Origin: DAOTZS01 sp034434335
Lineage (GTDB): Bacteria > Chloroflexota > Anaerolineae > CG2-30-64-16
Direction: 5' to 3'
DNA length: 33,203 nt
Assembly (NCBI GenBank): GCA_034434335.1
Contig: DAOTZS010000256.1
Coordinates: 1 to 33,203, forward strand
Of this stretch, positions 15,148-22,351 are shown one piece after another. The position numbers were made by a program, and so were the translations under genes. The notes beneath the pieces were generated by a model. It had not been told where the DNA came from. It was given only the letters and a program-made list of their open reading frames with translations, and did not search any database. Position 1 is the stretch's first letter. The number at the start of each line of letters is the position of its first letter.

Positions 15148-16335
15148 TTAGTGAGCAGGTAGCAGCTCGACGGCCAGTTGAGCGTAGGCACGCGCGGCGT
15201 GGGCCAGGTCGGCCAGCCGCACCTGCTCGTCGGCGGCATGAGCATAACGCTCTTCGCCGGGGCCGAAACCAATCGTGGGAATACCGGCCTCCCCCATGGT
15301 GTACACGCCATCGGTGGAAAACGGCCACACGCCCAAACGGGGGTGAAACTCCAGCGCCCGTTCCACTGCACGCATGGCTTTGCGCACCAGGGGCGCATCT
15401 TCAGGTATCAGCCAGGGGGGACAATACTTACGCCCGCGGCCTACGTACCCTTTGTAAGTGGTGATCTCGTAGGTGGCTGTCGCCACCTCGGCCTGGACCC
15501 CCTCGCGCTTGATGATCTGTTGGATCTCGCTGATGGCCCGTGCCTCTGTTTCGCCCAGCGTCAGGCGCCGATCCACAATCAAAGTACAACGGTCAGGAAT
15601 GGCATTCCGGCTACCGGCCTCGCTGGCAATATGGGTTACGGCTACGGACCCCTGGCCCAGGACCGGATCGTTCAACAACTGCGATTCCAAAAGCTGGATG
15701 CCGAAGACCAGCCTGGCCGCCGAGTAGATGGCGTTAACCCCTCCTTGTGGCGCTGCCGAATGATATGCCCGGCCATAGGTCGTGACCTCCAGTTCCACCC
15801 GCCCCCGCTGGCCCAGGTAGATGCCCAGGTTGGTCGGCTCACCCAACACCACATAGTTCGGCTGTACCCCTTCCTCTTCGATCAGGGCCCGCACGGCCAT
15901 CCCTTCACAGGGCTCTTCCTGCACCACGAAAGCCACCAGGAGGTCGCCGCCCAGGGAGACCCCGGCTTCGGCCAGGAGTTTAACCCCGAAGATCATGGCC
16001 GCCAGAGCACCTTTCATATCCACGGCGCCTCGGCCATAGAGGATACCGTTCTCGATGATCCCGCCAAACGGGTCTCGCGTCCAGGCACCGGGGTTGCCGA
16101 CATCAATGGTATCCATGTGCCCTTCGTAGAGGAGCTTGGGTCCCTGCCCTGTCCCATAGCGGCCCACCACATTGCCGACGCGGTCGGTCCAGATGTCGTG
16201 GAAGCCGGCGTTGCGCATCGCCTCTATCAACCGCGCTGCAACTGCACCTTCAGCACCAGAAATGCTCGGCGTGCGCACCAGGTCACTGGCCAGTTGGCCC
16301 AGGGCTGTGACGTCGGCGGCGGAGAGGGCAAACAC
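15148..16335 (-). CDS. M20 family metallopeptidase (YgeY/ArgE/DapE-like)
   Basis: Cytoplasmic di-zinc amidohydrolase of 395 residues, the usual length for the M20 family. Zinc ligands are H73 in EGHMDTIDVG (71-80), the bridging D106 in YGRGAVDMKGALAAM (100-114), the general-base pair E140/E141 (VVQEEPCEG), and a late His (YAHAADEQVRL). The inserted dimerisation domain contains VTTYGRAYHSAAPQGGVNAI. The overall pattern (GRGAVDMKG, VQEEPCEGMA) resembles the YgeY selenium-metabolism hydrolase group and deacetylases. The exact substrate, an N-acyl or carbamoyl amino acid or a peptide, is not shown. It lies between two envelope glycosyltransferase genes. Confidence 0.9.
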   Translation of the reverse strand: MFALSAADVTALGQLASDLVRTPSISGAEGAVAARLIEAMRNAGFHDIWTDRVGNVVGRYGTGQGPKLLYEGHMDTIDVGNPGAWTRDPFGGIIENGILYGRGAVDMKGALAAMIFGVKLLAEAGVSLGGDLLVAFVVQEEPCEGMAVRALIEEEGVQPNYVVLGEPTNLGIYLGQRGRVELEVTTYGRAYHSAAPQGGVNAIYSAARLVFGIQLLESQLLNDPVLGQGSVAVTHIASEAGSRNAIPDRCTLIVDRRLTLGETEARAISEIQQIIKREGVQAEVATATYEITTYKGYVGRGRKYCPPWLIPEDAPLVRKAMRAVERALEFHPRLGVWPFSTDGVYTMGEAGIPTIGFGPGEERYAHAADEQVRLADLAHAARAYAQLAVELLPAH

Positions 16336-16368
16336 GGTTCACATCCTCCGTGCTGGAATCCAGAGAGC

Positions 16369-17796
16369 TCAGTAAGCGCCGTCACCGAAGATGACCTGGG
16401 GCACTGTGCGCAGCAGGATGCGCAGGTCGAGCCCCAGGGACCAGTTCTCGGCGTAGTAGATATCCAGCATCACCATTTCGTCGAAACTGAGATCGCTGCG
16501 GCCGCTGACCTGCCACAGGCCGGTGATGCCGGGCAAGACCTCCAGGCGTTTGCGGTGCCAGTCCTGGTACTGGGCCACTTCGTTCAGCAGGGCTGGCCGC
16601 GGCCCAACCAGGCTCATTTCCCCGCGCAATACGTTGATGAGCTGGGGCAGCTCGTCCAGGCTGGTCTGACGGATGAAACGGCCCACCCGGGTTCGCCGCG
16701 GGTCATCGCGGATCTTGAACATCGGGCCTACGGCCTCGTTGAGGTCACGTAGCTTTTCCAGTTCGCTCTCTGCGTTTTGGTACATGGAGCGAAACTTGTA
16801 CACGGTAAAGGGTTTGCCGTGACGGCCTGCACGCGGTTGCTTGAACAGCACGGGACCGGGCGAGTCGAGCTTGATGGCGAGGGCGATCAAGAGGCCAAGG
16901 GGCCAGAGGCAGAGGATGGCCAGGCTTGAGAGCAGGATATCGAAGGCTCGTTTCAATGCCAGGTTAAGTCCGGTAAGGCTGCTCTCTTTCACGCTGATCA
17001 GGGGGATGCCGTTGATCGCCTCCACATCCACCTGGCCCAGGCTGAGCTGGAAGAGATCGGGCACCACGCGCGCCTTTACCCCGGCACGCTCCGATTCGGC
17101 CACCAGACGGACCGTCTTGCGGTGATACTGCCAGGGCAGCGTGATGATCACCTGGTCAATGGCGTGGGTGGCCAGCACCTGCGGCAAGTTCTCCACGGGC
17201 CCCAGGGCTTTGAAAGGCCCCATGTCGGTAGTGCCTTTGTCAGGGTCGTCGTCCAGGAACCCTACCACCCGGTAGCCCAGCTCGGGCTGGGCCATCAGGT
17301 TACGCATCACCGCGCGACCCACTTCCCCTGCGCCCACGATCAGGACCCGGTCTACGCCGTGGCCGGCCTGGCGCAGGCGCGTCATGATCATGGCCCGGGC
17401 CACGCGCGCCAGGCCCAGCAAGATGATGATCAGGATGCCGGCATAGATGAAGATCATGCGTGAATAAAAGAGGCGCCGGTAGAAGAAGACCAGCACCACC
17501 ATCAGCATGATGGCCGTCGTGGTGGCATTGACGACCCCGTAGAGATCGTCAAAGAGGGGCCGGCCCCGGCGCAAGTTGTAGGCTCCTTCGCGCCGGCTGG
17601 CCAGCAGCACCAGGATGGTCAATATGGCGACCAGGGGAAGGTAGACCCTGTAGGGGACATTATTGGCCGGGTCCACCGCGCGGAAGAGTTGCAGGTCGTA
17701 GCGCAACCAGTAGGCGATGATGAAAGCCACGTTGATCAACAAAGCATCGGTGATCAACGTGACCCAGGGCATCCACTGCCGGACATCGCGCTTCAC
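16369..17796 (-). CDS. Polyprenyl glycosylphosphotransferase (undecaprenyl-phosphate sugar transferase)
   Basis: Integral membrane enzyme of 475 residues that starts exopolysaccharide or O-antigen repeat units by moving a sugar-1-phosphate onto undecaprenyl phosphate. The N-terminal third has about four to five membrane helices (first at 15-33). A Rossmann-like CoA_binding_3 domain carries LIVGAGEVGRAVMRNL (149-164). The C-terminal catalytic domain has GPVLFKQPRAGRHGKPF, YKFRSM, the SLDELPQLINVLRGEMSLVG segment and PRPALLNEV, and ends with the PGITGLWQVSGRS and LDIYY motifs. It overlaps the upstream GT4 gene by four bases (ATGA at 17793-17796), so the two are co-translated. Confidence 0.93.
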   Translation of the reverse strand: MKRDVRQWMPWVTLITDALLINVAFIIAYWLRYDLQLFRAVDPANNVPYRVYLPLVAILTILVLLASRREGAYNLRRGRPLFDDLYGVVNATTTAIMLMVVLVFFYRRLFYSRMIFIYAGILIIILLGLARVARAMIMTRLRQAGHGVDRVLIVGAGEVGRAVMRNLMAQPELGYRVVGFLDDDPDKGTTDMGPFKALGPVENLPQVLATHAIDQVIITLPWQYHRKTVRLVAESERAGVKARVVPDLFQLSLGQVDVEAINGIPLISVKESSLTGLNLALKRAFDILLSSLAILCLWPLGLLIALAIKLDSPGPVLFKQPRAGRHGKPFTVYKFRSMYQNAESELEKLRDLNEAVGPMFKIRDDPRRTRVGRFIRQTSLDELPQLINVLRGEMSLVGPRPALLNEVAQYQDWHRKRLEVLPGITGLWQVSGRSDLSFDEMVMLDIYYAENWSLGLDLRILLRTVPQVIFGDGAY

Positions 17797-18941
17797 GGCC
17801 CTTCCTCCTGGCTTTCAAGCACAGAACGATAGACCTCTGCCGTGGCAGCCGCCGCGCGTGGCCAGGAGAAGCGTTGCGCCTGACGCATCCCTGCCTCTCG
17901 CAGGCGGGCTGCCAGGGCTGGCTCGCTCATTACCCGGCCGATTGCGGCAGCCAGGGCATCTGTGTCATCCGGGTCAACCAGCAAAGCCGCGTCTCCGGCC
18001 ACCTCGGGCAACGATGAGGCGGTAGAGGTGATCGTGGGTGTGCCACAGGCCATCGCCTCCAGCACGGGCAGGCCGAACCCTTCACAGCGCGAGGGGTAAA
18101 CAAAGAGCTCTGCCGCCCGGTAGAACCACGGGAGCTCCTCGGCCGGCACAAATCCCGTGAACAACACCTCGCTGGTTAGCCCCAGCCTGGACACCAGCTC
18201 GAACACCTTTTCATAGTACCAGCCTTTCCCACCCGCGATCACCAGCTTGACATCCTCTCCTGAGGTACGGCGCCACTGCGCGTAAGCGCTGATCAGGCGG
18301 GCCAGGTTCTTGCGCGGCTCCAGGGTGCCCAGGAACAGGATAAAGCGTGGGGGCAGGCCCTTTTGCTGGCGAAAGGCGGCCACCTCGTCCTGAGCAGCCG
18401 GCTGAAATCTGCTGTCTACACCATTGTACACCACCACGACCTTTTCCCCAGGCACATGACACAGGGCAATCACATCCTGCCGTGTGCTCTCCGATACTGC
18501 GATCACGCGAGCGGCACGGCGGGTCGCTATCCGGGTGATGAACGTCAGATAGTACCGGTTGAAGGGTCGAAATGCATCTGGAAAACGCAGAAAGCTCAAG
18601 TCGTGTACGGTGACCACCGTTGGGCAGGCGCTCAATAACGGCGCGGCAAACGCCAGCCCATGCAACAGGTCCAGGTGACGGGTATATGCTGCCAGGTGGG
18701 TCTGCTCCCAAACGATGCGCCGCCAGGGGCTGCGTGTATCCCAATGTGAGCGGCAGATCGCCAGACCAGCAGGGGCCGGAAAAGCAGAGTCATACAGGTA
18801 AGCAGTGTAGCGAAATCCAGAGCCCGCTGCAGGCAAATGATGCAAGAGATGGAAGATGTAGCCATTGATGCCGGCCCCGCGATAGGTCTGGCTCAAGGAA
18901 AGCAAGTGGGCATTCAGGCCCACATGGTACGGCTCAGACAT
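17793..18941 (-). CDS. Glycosyltransferase family 4 (group 1)
   Basis: GT-B retaining glycosyltransferase of 382 residues, probably adding a sugar (often mannose) to a lipid-linked polysaccharide intermediate. The N-terminal domain shows GAGINGYIFHLLHHL and TVVTVHDLSFLRFPDAF. The donor domain has FLGTLEPRKNLARLISAY and the diagnostic E-x7-E in PSRCEGFGLPVLEAMACGTP. The frame is open to 19013, but the extra residues run through a GC-rich palindrome; ATG 18941 has GGAG just upstream. It overlaps the polyprenyl transferase by four bases, so both act in the same exopolysaccharide pathway. A promoter at 19119-19147 would give a leader of about 170 nt containing the intein relic. Confidence 0.92.
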   Translation of the reverse strand: MSEPYHVGLNAHLLSLSQTYRGAGINGYIFHLLHHLPAAGSGFRYTAYLYDSAFPAPAGLAICRSHWDTRSPWRRIVWEQTHLAAYTRHLDLLHGLAFAAPLLSACPTVVTVHDLSFLRFPDAFRPFNRYYLTFITRIATRRAARVIAVSESTRQDVIALCHVPGEKVVVVYNGVDSRFQPAAQDEVAAFRQQKGLPPRFILFLGTLEPRKNLARLISAYAQWRRTSGEDVKLVIAGGKGWYYEKVFELVSRLGLTSEVLFTGFVPAEELPWFYRAAELFVYPSRCEGFGLPVLEAMACGTPTITSTASSLPEVAGDAALLVDPDDTDALAAAIGRVMSEPALAARLREAGMRQAQRFSWPRAAAATAEVYRSVLESQEEGP

Positions 18942-18966
18942 TGTACTCCGTACACATGTAAGGGAC

Positions 18967-18987
18967 GTCCCCCGATGTCGGGGGGAC
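18967..18987. repeat. GC-rich palindrome upstream of the GT4 gene
   Basis: GTCCCCCGA, a TG centre, then TCGGGGGGAC, an imperfect inverted repeat with one extra G on the right side. It lies in the predicted 5' leader of the GT4 gene. It resembles the other dispersed palindromes in the window and may be structural. Confidence 0.35.
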
Positions 18988-19033
18988 CACAGGGGGGGCA
19001 TCTCCTGTTCCACAGCGTGATAACAGAGCTGCG

Positions 19034-19108
19034 GTTATGCACAGCACAGACTTCGGTTAGAAAGGAGTGGGCACCTTCGATCTCCAGATCGTAGACTTCT
19101 TCCTCTTT
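19034..19108 (-). pseudogene. Relic of an intein (Hint-domain) C-terminus
   Basis: Minus-strand translation of this stretch reads KEEEVYDLEIEGAHSF, then five residues, then AVHN. That is the intein block F (VYDLxVxxxHxF) plus block G (VHN) with the exact normal spacing of 12 residues from His to Asn. The residue after Asn is Arg, whereas active inteins need Ser, Thr or Cys there. An in-frame TAG lies upstream at 19130-19132 and no blocks A or B are visible, so only the end survives. The 39 residues after VHN to the stop at 18914 resemble nothing I know. The stretch lies in the 337-bp gap 18942-19278, which otherwise holds a promoter, a palindrome and no gene. Confidence 0.6.
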
Positions 19109-19118
19109 GCCTGATCTC

Positions 19119-19147
19119 ATTCTACCACACTATACTTCTTCCTTCAA
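19119..19147 (-). promoter_or_regulatory. Sigma-70-type promoter upstream of the GT4/polyprenyl transferase genes
   Basis: On the minus strand: TTGAAG (19147-19142), 17-bp spacer, TAGAAT (19124-19119). It points toward the intein relic and the GT4 gene. The ATG at 19120 overlaps the -10 box and so could not be used by this transcript. Confidence 0.5.
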
Positions 19148-19278
19148 CACGCCCGGCGTGAGCGCCGATGGTTATCCTGCAACAAATCTGGTTGCCGCTT
19201 TGGTGCATGATCTTCCCTCTAGAAGGCCCGGGCCATCTCCTCACTGGCCTGCGCCTTGGGCCAGGACATCGTGCCGGC

Positions 19279-19710
19279 CTATGCCCGCTCCCTGCCCAGA
19301 TCGGCCGGGCCAAACGCCTGAGGCAACAACTCATCCAGAGAGAAGGCTTGCCAGCGCCCGAAAGAGTCCGCTATGATCACCACCAGATGAGGGTTAAACT
19401 CGGCCAGCACCTGACGGCACGCGCCGCATGGGGTCACGGCATTCTTGGTCACCACGGCGATGGCGATGAAGTCGCGCGTGCCGCTGGCCACCGCCTGGCA
19501 AACCGCGCTGCGCTCTGCGCAGATGGTCAGCCCATAGGAGGCATTTTCGACGTTGCAGCCGGTATAGATCTGCCCATTGGCTGCCAGGAGCGCGGCGCCC
19601 ACTGTGAAACCCGAGTAAGGCGCGTAGGCTTTCTCCCGCGCCGCTGTCGCAGCAGCAATAAGCTCGTGGATCTCTTGCTCTGTAAGCCCTGCCAGCGGTT
19701 GTGAGTCCAT
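19279..19710 (-). CDS. cdd: Cytidine deaminase
   Basis: Small zinc-dependent cytidine/deoxycytidine deaminase of 143 residues, for pyrimidine salvage. The substrate loop is YAPYSGFTVGAALL. The catalytic motif CNVENASYGLTICAERSAV places Cys in C-A-E, as in the homotetrameric short class. The second zinc motif is PCGACRQVLAEF. The enzyme ends LDELLPQAFGP, a normal C-terminus. An upstream ATG at 19725 is also in frame, but AGAGG sits just before 19710. It lies 32 bases downstream of the CBS/CorC gene and is probably transcribed with it. Confidence 0.94.
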   Translation of the reverse strand: MDSQPLAGLTEQEIHELIAAATAAREKAYAPYSGFTVGAALLAANGQIYTGCNVENASYGLTICAERSAVCQAVASGTRDFIAIAVVTKNAVTPCGACRQVLAEFNPHLVVIIADSFGRWQAFSLDELLPQAFGPADLGRERA

Positions 19711-19742
19711 GATACCTCTGTGCATTGCTGTGGTGATGGGCT

Positions 19743-21026
19743 CTACGGCTCAGGTGGGGTGACTTCTGCCTCGGCCTCACCTTCCGCCGGCAGCACCGTC
19801 GCGCGTACCTGCTTGATGCGCCTCCCCGCCACCGACAGCACCTCAATCACAATGCGCTCGAACTCGATCCGATCCCCCACCGCCGGCACCTTGCCCAGTT
19901 GGCTGTAGATGAAACCCCCCAGGGTATCCCCTCCTTCCGAAGGCAACTGGACCCCGAGCAGTTTGCTGGCCTCGTCCAGGTCAATGCGTGCATCGAACAG
20001 GTACTCGTGGTCGCTGAGGGCTTCGACGGTCGGTTCCTCTGCATCATACTCATCCTGGATCTCGCCCACGATCTCCTCCAGCAGGTCTTCGATCGTGACC
20101 AGGCCCGCCGTCCCGCCATACTCATCAACCACCACTGCCATGTGCACCTTGCGCTGCTGCAACTCCTGGAGCAGCTCGTCTACCTTCTTCGACTCGGGTA
20201 TGAAGTAAGCCGGCCGCAGGATCTTGCTCAGTGGTACATCGGTGCGACCGTCGCGCAGGTAGCGCAACAGGTCCTTGGCGTAAAGGATCCCTACGATATT
20301 GTCTACCGAATCGGTGTAGACAGGGATGCGCGAATGGCCGGCCTTCAGGATCACGTCCAGGGCTTCCAGCATGGGCGTCTCCACCGGCACAGCCACGATG
20401 TCAATGCGCGGCACCATTACCTCGCGCACCAGCGTCTCGCCGAACTCGAAGATCGAGGCGATCATCTTTTTTTCGTCGTCTTCGATGACCGCCGCCTCTT
20501 CGCCGACGTTGAGCAGGAAGTGCAGGCCCCCCTCGCTCAGAAAGATGCTCTCCGGCGCTGCACCCTGGGGTACGCTGCTTTGGGTCAGGCGTAAGACCAG
20601 AAAGGTGAGGGGGGATAGGAAAAGAGCCAGAAGACGCACGAGGGGAGTGAGCCGCAGCGCCATCTCTTCCTGGTGACCTACTACCCATGCCCGTGGCAGT
20701 AGCTGTGATAGAAGCAAGACCAGGGCGGCCAGGAGCAGGCTCCAACCCACCGCTCTGCTGCCAGCCACATGTTGCGCCAGAACGGCCGCTGCGCCGCCAA
20801 CTGCCACAAAAGCTAAGAGCTTCAGCACCAGAAGAGTTGCCAGCAGCCGTGCTGACTCGTGAAGCAATATCTCGGCAACTTGAGCACGCGACCTGCCGCT
20901 GGTCAGGGCCTCTCTCAATTGCAAGCGGCCGGCCGTGGCCAGCGCCATCTCCGCCGCCGCGCAAAAGGCGGTTGTCACAACGCCCGCTGCTAAAATGCCA
21001 GCGAGTATCCAACTGTCGGGGTCCAA
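19743..21026 (-). CDS. CNNM/CBS/CorC_HlyC membrane protein (hemolysin family)
   Basis: Membrane protein of about 427 residues with the standard three-part layout. The N-terminal CNNM (DUF21) domain has about four helices, starting DSWILAGILAAGVVTTAFCAAAEMAL. A CBS pair follows, starting REVMVPRIDIVAVPVETPMLEAL and including GILYAKDLLRYL and MAVVVDEYGGTAGLVTIEDLLEEIVGEI (the D-E-Y-G-G motif is typical). The CorC_HlyC domain is at the end (LDEASKLLGVQLPSEGGDTLGGFI). Relatives are implicated in magnesium or cobalt efflux. The frame is open to a GTG at 21071 without a ribosome site. I prefer TTG 21026, which has AGGAG nine bases upstream. The exact start is uncertain. Confidence 0.9.
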   Translation of the reverse strand: MDPDSWILAGILAAGVVTTAFCAAAEMALATAGRLQLREALTSGRSRAQVAEILLHESARLLATLLVLKLLAFVAVGGAAAVLAQHVAGSRAVGWSLLLAALVLLLSQLLPRAWVVGHQEEMALRLTPLVRLLALFLSPLTFLVLRLTQSSVPQGAAPESIFLSEGGLHFLLNVGEEAAVIEDDEKKMIASIFEFGETLVREVMVPRIDIVAVPVETPMLEALDVILKAGHSRIPVYTDSVDNIVGILYAKDLLRYLRDGRTDVPLSKILRPAYFIPESKKVDELLQELQQRKVHMAVVVDEYGGTAGLVTIEDLLEEIVGEIQDEYDAEEPTVEALSDHEYLFDARIDLDEASKLLGVQLPSEGGDTLGGFIYSQLGKVPAVGDRIEFERIVIEVLSVAGRRIKQVRATVLPAEGEAEAEVTPPEP

Positions 21027-21123
21027 CGATTGCTGCTCCTGCGTGCCTGATCGGAAGCCAATCTCAGGCACGCCACACCCTGAAGCCAGGCTTCACCATG
21101 AGTTGCCCTGCTGCCCTTGATCC

Positions 21124-22179
21124 CTAATCAGCTTTCGGCGCAGGGAAAGACGCAGGGCCAGGGGAATGGGCCGTGGAAGGATGCCGGCCTACATGCTGGA
21201 AGGGCCCAATGCATACCCCATCCTTCACCGCCGCATCTTCCACCAGCGACATGATGACCGTACACCCGTCGCCGATCCGGCTATCTTCAATCATCGTGTT
21301 GGGCCCGATGCGACAACCTGAACCGATTGTGGTGTGGCCGCGCAGCCAGGTGTTGGGCAGTATCGTGGTGTCGGCCCCAATGCTCACCGTGGGTTCGATG
21401 TAGGTTGTCGCAGGGTCGAGCATTGTGACCCCGGCTTCCATCCATCTGCGGTTGATCCGCTCGCGCAAGATCTGCTCTGCCTCGGCCAGGTGTACGCGGG
21501 TGTTGATGCCGATCAATTCCGCTTCATCGGTCGTCTGCACTGCAGTGACTTCGCACCCCTGGCTCACCGCCAGGGCGATGGTGTCGGTCAGGTAGTACTC
21601 CCCTTTGGGGCTCAGGGGAAGGCGAGGCAGGTTTTCCCACAGCCATGAGGCATTGAAGCAGTAAACGCCGGCGTTCAGTTCCCGGATCGCCAGTTGCGCA
21701 GGCGTACAACTGGCCTCTTCCACCACGCCCACTGGCCGGCCTTGCGCATCGCGTACCACGCGGCCAAATCCGCGCGGGTCCTTAGCGATCACGGTCAAGA
21801 AGCTCAAGACCCCGCCACCCTGCTGATATCCTTCGACCACCCTCCGCAGGGTGCTTTCGCTCAGGAGGGGCATATCAGCATAGCTGACCAGCACTGTATC
21901 GGCCTGTCCCAGCAGAAGGTCGCGCGCCTGGAGCACGGCATGGCCAGTACCAAGTTGTTGATGCTGAACGACGTAGCGGGCCGCCTGGCCCAGACATGCT
22001 CTTACCTGCTCGGCCCCATGTCCAATCACGAGCACCGGCGGTTGCCCGGTCACGGCAGTGGCTGTCTCGACGGCATAGGCCACCATGGGTTTGCCAGCCA
22101 GTTCGTGCAAAACTTTGGGCCGGGCTGACTTCATGCGCGTGCCCTGGCCAGCAGCCAGGATAATCGCAGTCAAGCGCAT
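21124..22179 (-). CDS. GlmU-like nucleotidyltransferase with truncated acetyltransferase domain
   Basis: A 351-residue protein; full GlmU is about 450. The N-terminal NTP-transferase domain is intact: LAAGQGTRMKSARPKVLHEL (8-27), QQLGTGHAVLQA, VSYADMPLL, GEYYLTDTIALA and the NTRVHLAEAE helix. A left-handed beta-helix begins normally (hexapeptides such as IGADTTILPNT and IGSGCRIGPNTMIEDS) but stops after about four coils at CIGPFQHVGRHP, followed by a non-conserved tail and stop. The residues forming the acetyl-CoA site are missing. Only 97 bases separate the stop from the next gene, so no frameshifted remainder is present. It should make UDP-GlcNAc from GlcNAc-1-phosphate, with acetylation supplied elsewhere, or it may act on another sugar-1-phosphate. 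Confidence 0.88.
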   Translation of the reverse strand: MRLTAIILAAGQGTRMKSARPKVLHELAGKPMVAYAVETATAVTGQPPVLVIGHGAEQVRACLGQAARYVVQHQQLGTGHAVLQARDLLLGQADTVLVSYADMPLLSESTLRRVVEGYQQGGGVLSFLTVIAKDPRGFGRVVRDAQGRPVGVVEEASCTPAQLAIRELNAGVYCFNASWLWENLPRLPLSPKGEYYLTDTIALAVSQGCEVTAVQTTDEAELIGINTRVHLAEAEQILRERINRRWMEAGVTMLDPATTYIEPTVSIGADTTILPNTWLRGHTTIGSGCRIGPNTMIEDSRIGDGCTVIMSLVEDAAVKDGVCIGPFQHVGRHPSTAHSPGPASFPAPKAD

Positions 22180-22208
22180 ATTACCCTTGTCGCCATTTGC
22201 AATATGGC

Positions 22209-22241
22209 GGCCTGATGGCCTGGTTCGCTGGCCGCCAGGCC
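22209..22241 (-). promoter_or_regulatory. Stem-loop in the 5' leader of the GlmU-like gene
   Basis: GGCCTG (22209-22214) pairs with CAGGCC (22236-22241), and GGCC (22217-22220) with GGCC (22230-22233), around a 9-nt loop with a small internal mismatch. It lies between the predicted start of transcription near 22260 and the ATG at 22179. It could modulate translation. It matches no riboswitch I recognise, and the glmS ribozyme is not expected here. Confidence 0.35.
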
Positions 22242-22266
22242 CTGAAAGAAAAGAGCAGTCATAACA

Positions 22267-22295
22267 ATTCTAGCACGGATAAGCCCTCGGGGCAA
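22267..22295 (-). promoter_or_regulatory. Sigma-70-type promoter for glmU-like/CBS/cdd genes
   Basis: On the minus strand: TTGCCC (22295-22290), 17-bp spacer, TAGAAT (22272-22267). It leaves a leader of about 80 nt. Confidence 0.5.
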
Positions 22296-22351
22296 AGTAA
22301 GCTCTGCGCCGGGTGCATTTCACTTTGCGTGCTAACGAGCTCGGGTGGCCT

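Noticed and set aside
18914..19120. A functional small gene starting at ATG 19120 on the minus strand
   Set aside because: The ATG overlaps the -10 box of the predicted promoter, there is no ribosome site, and beyond the intein block the translation is not protein-like.
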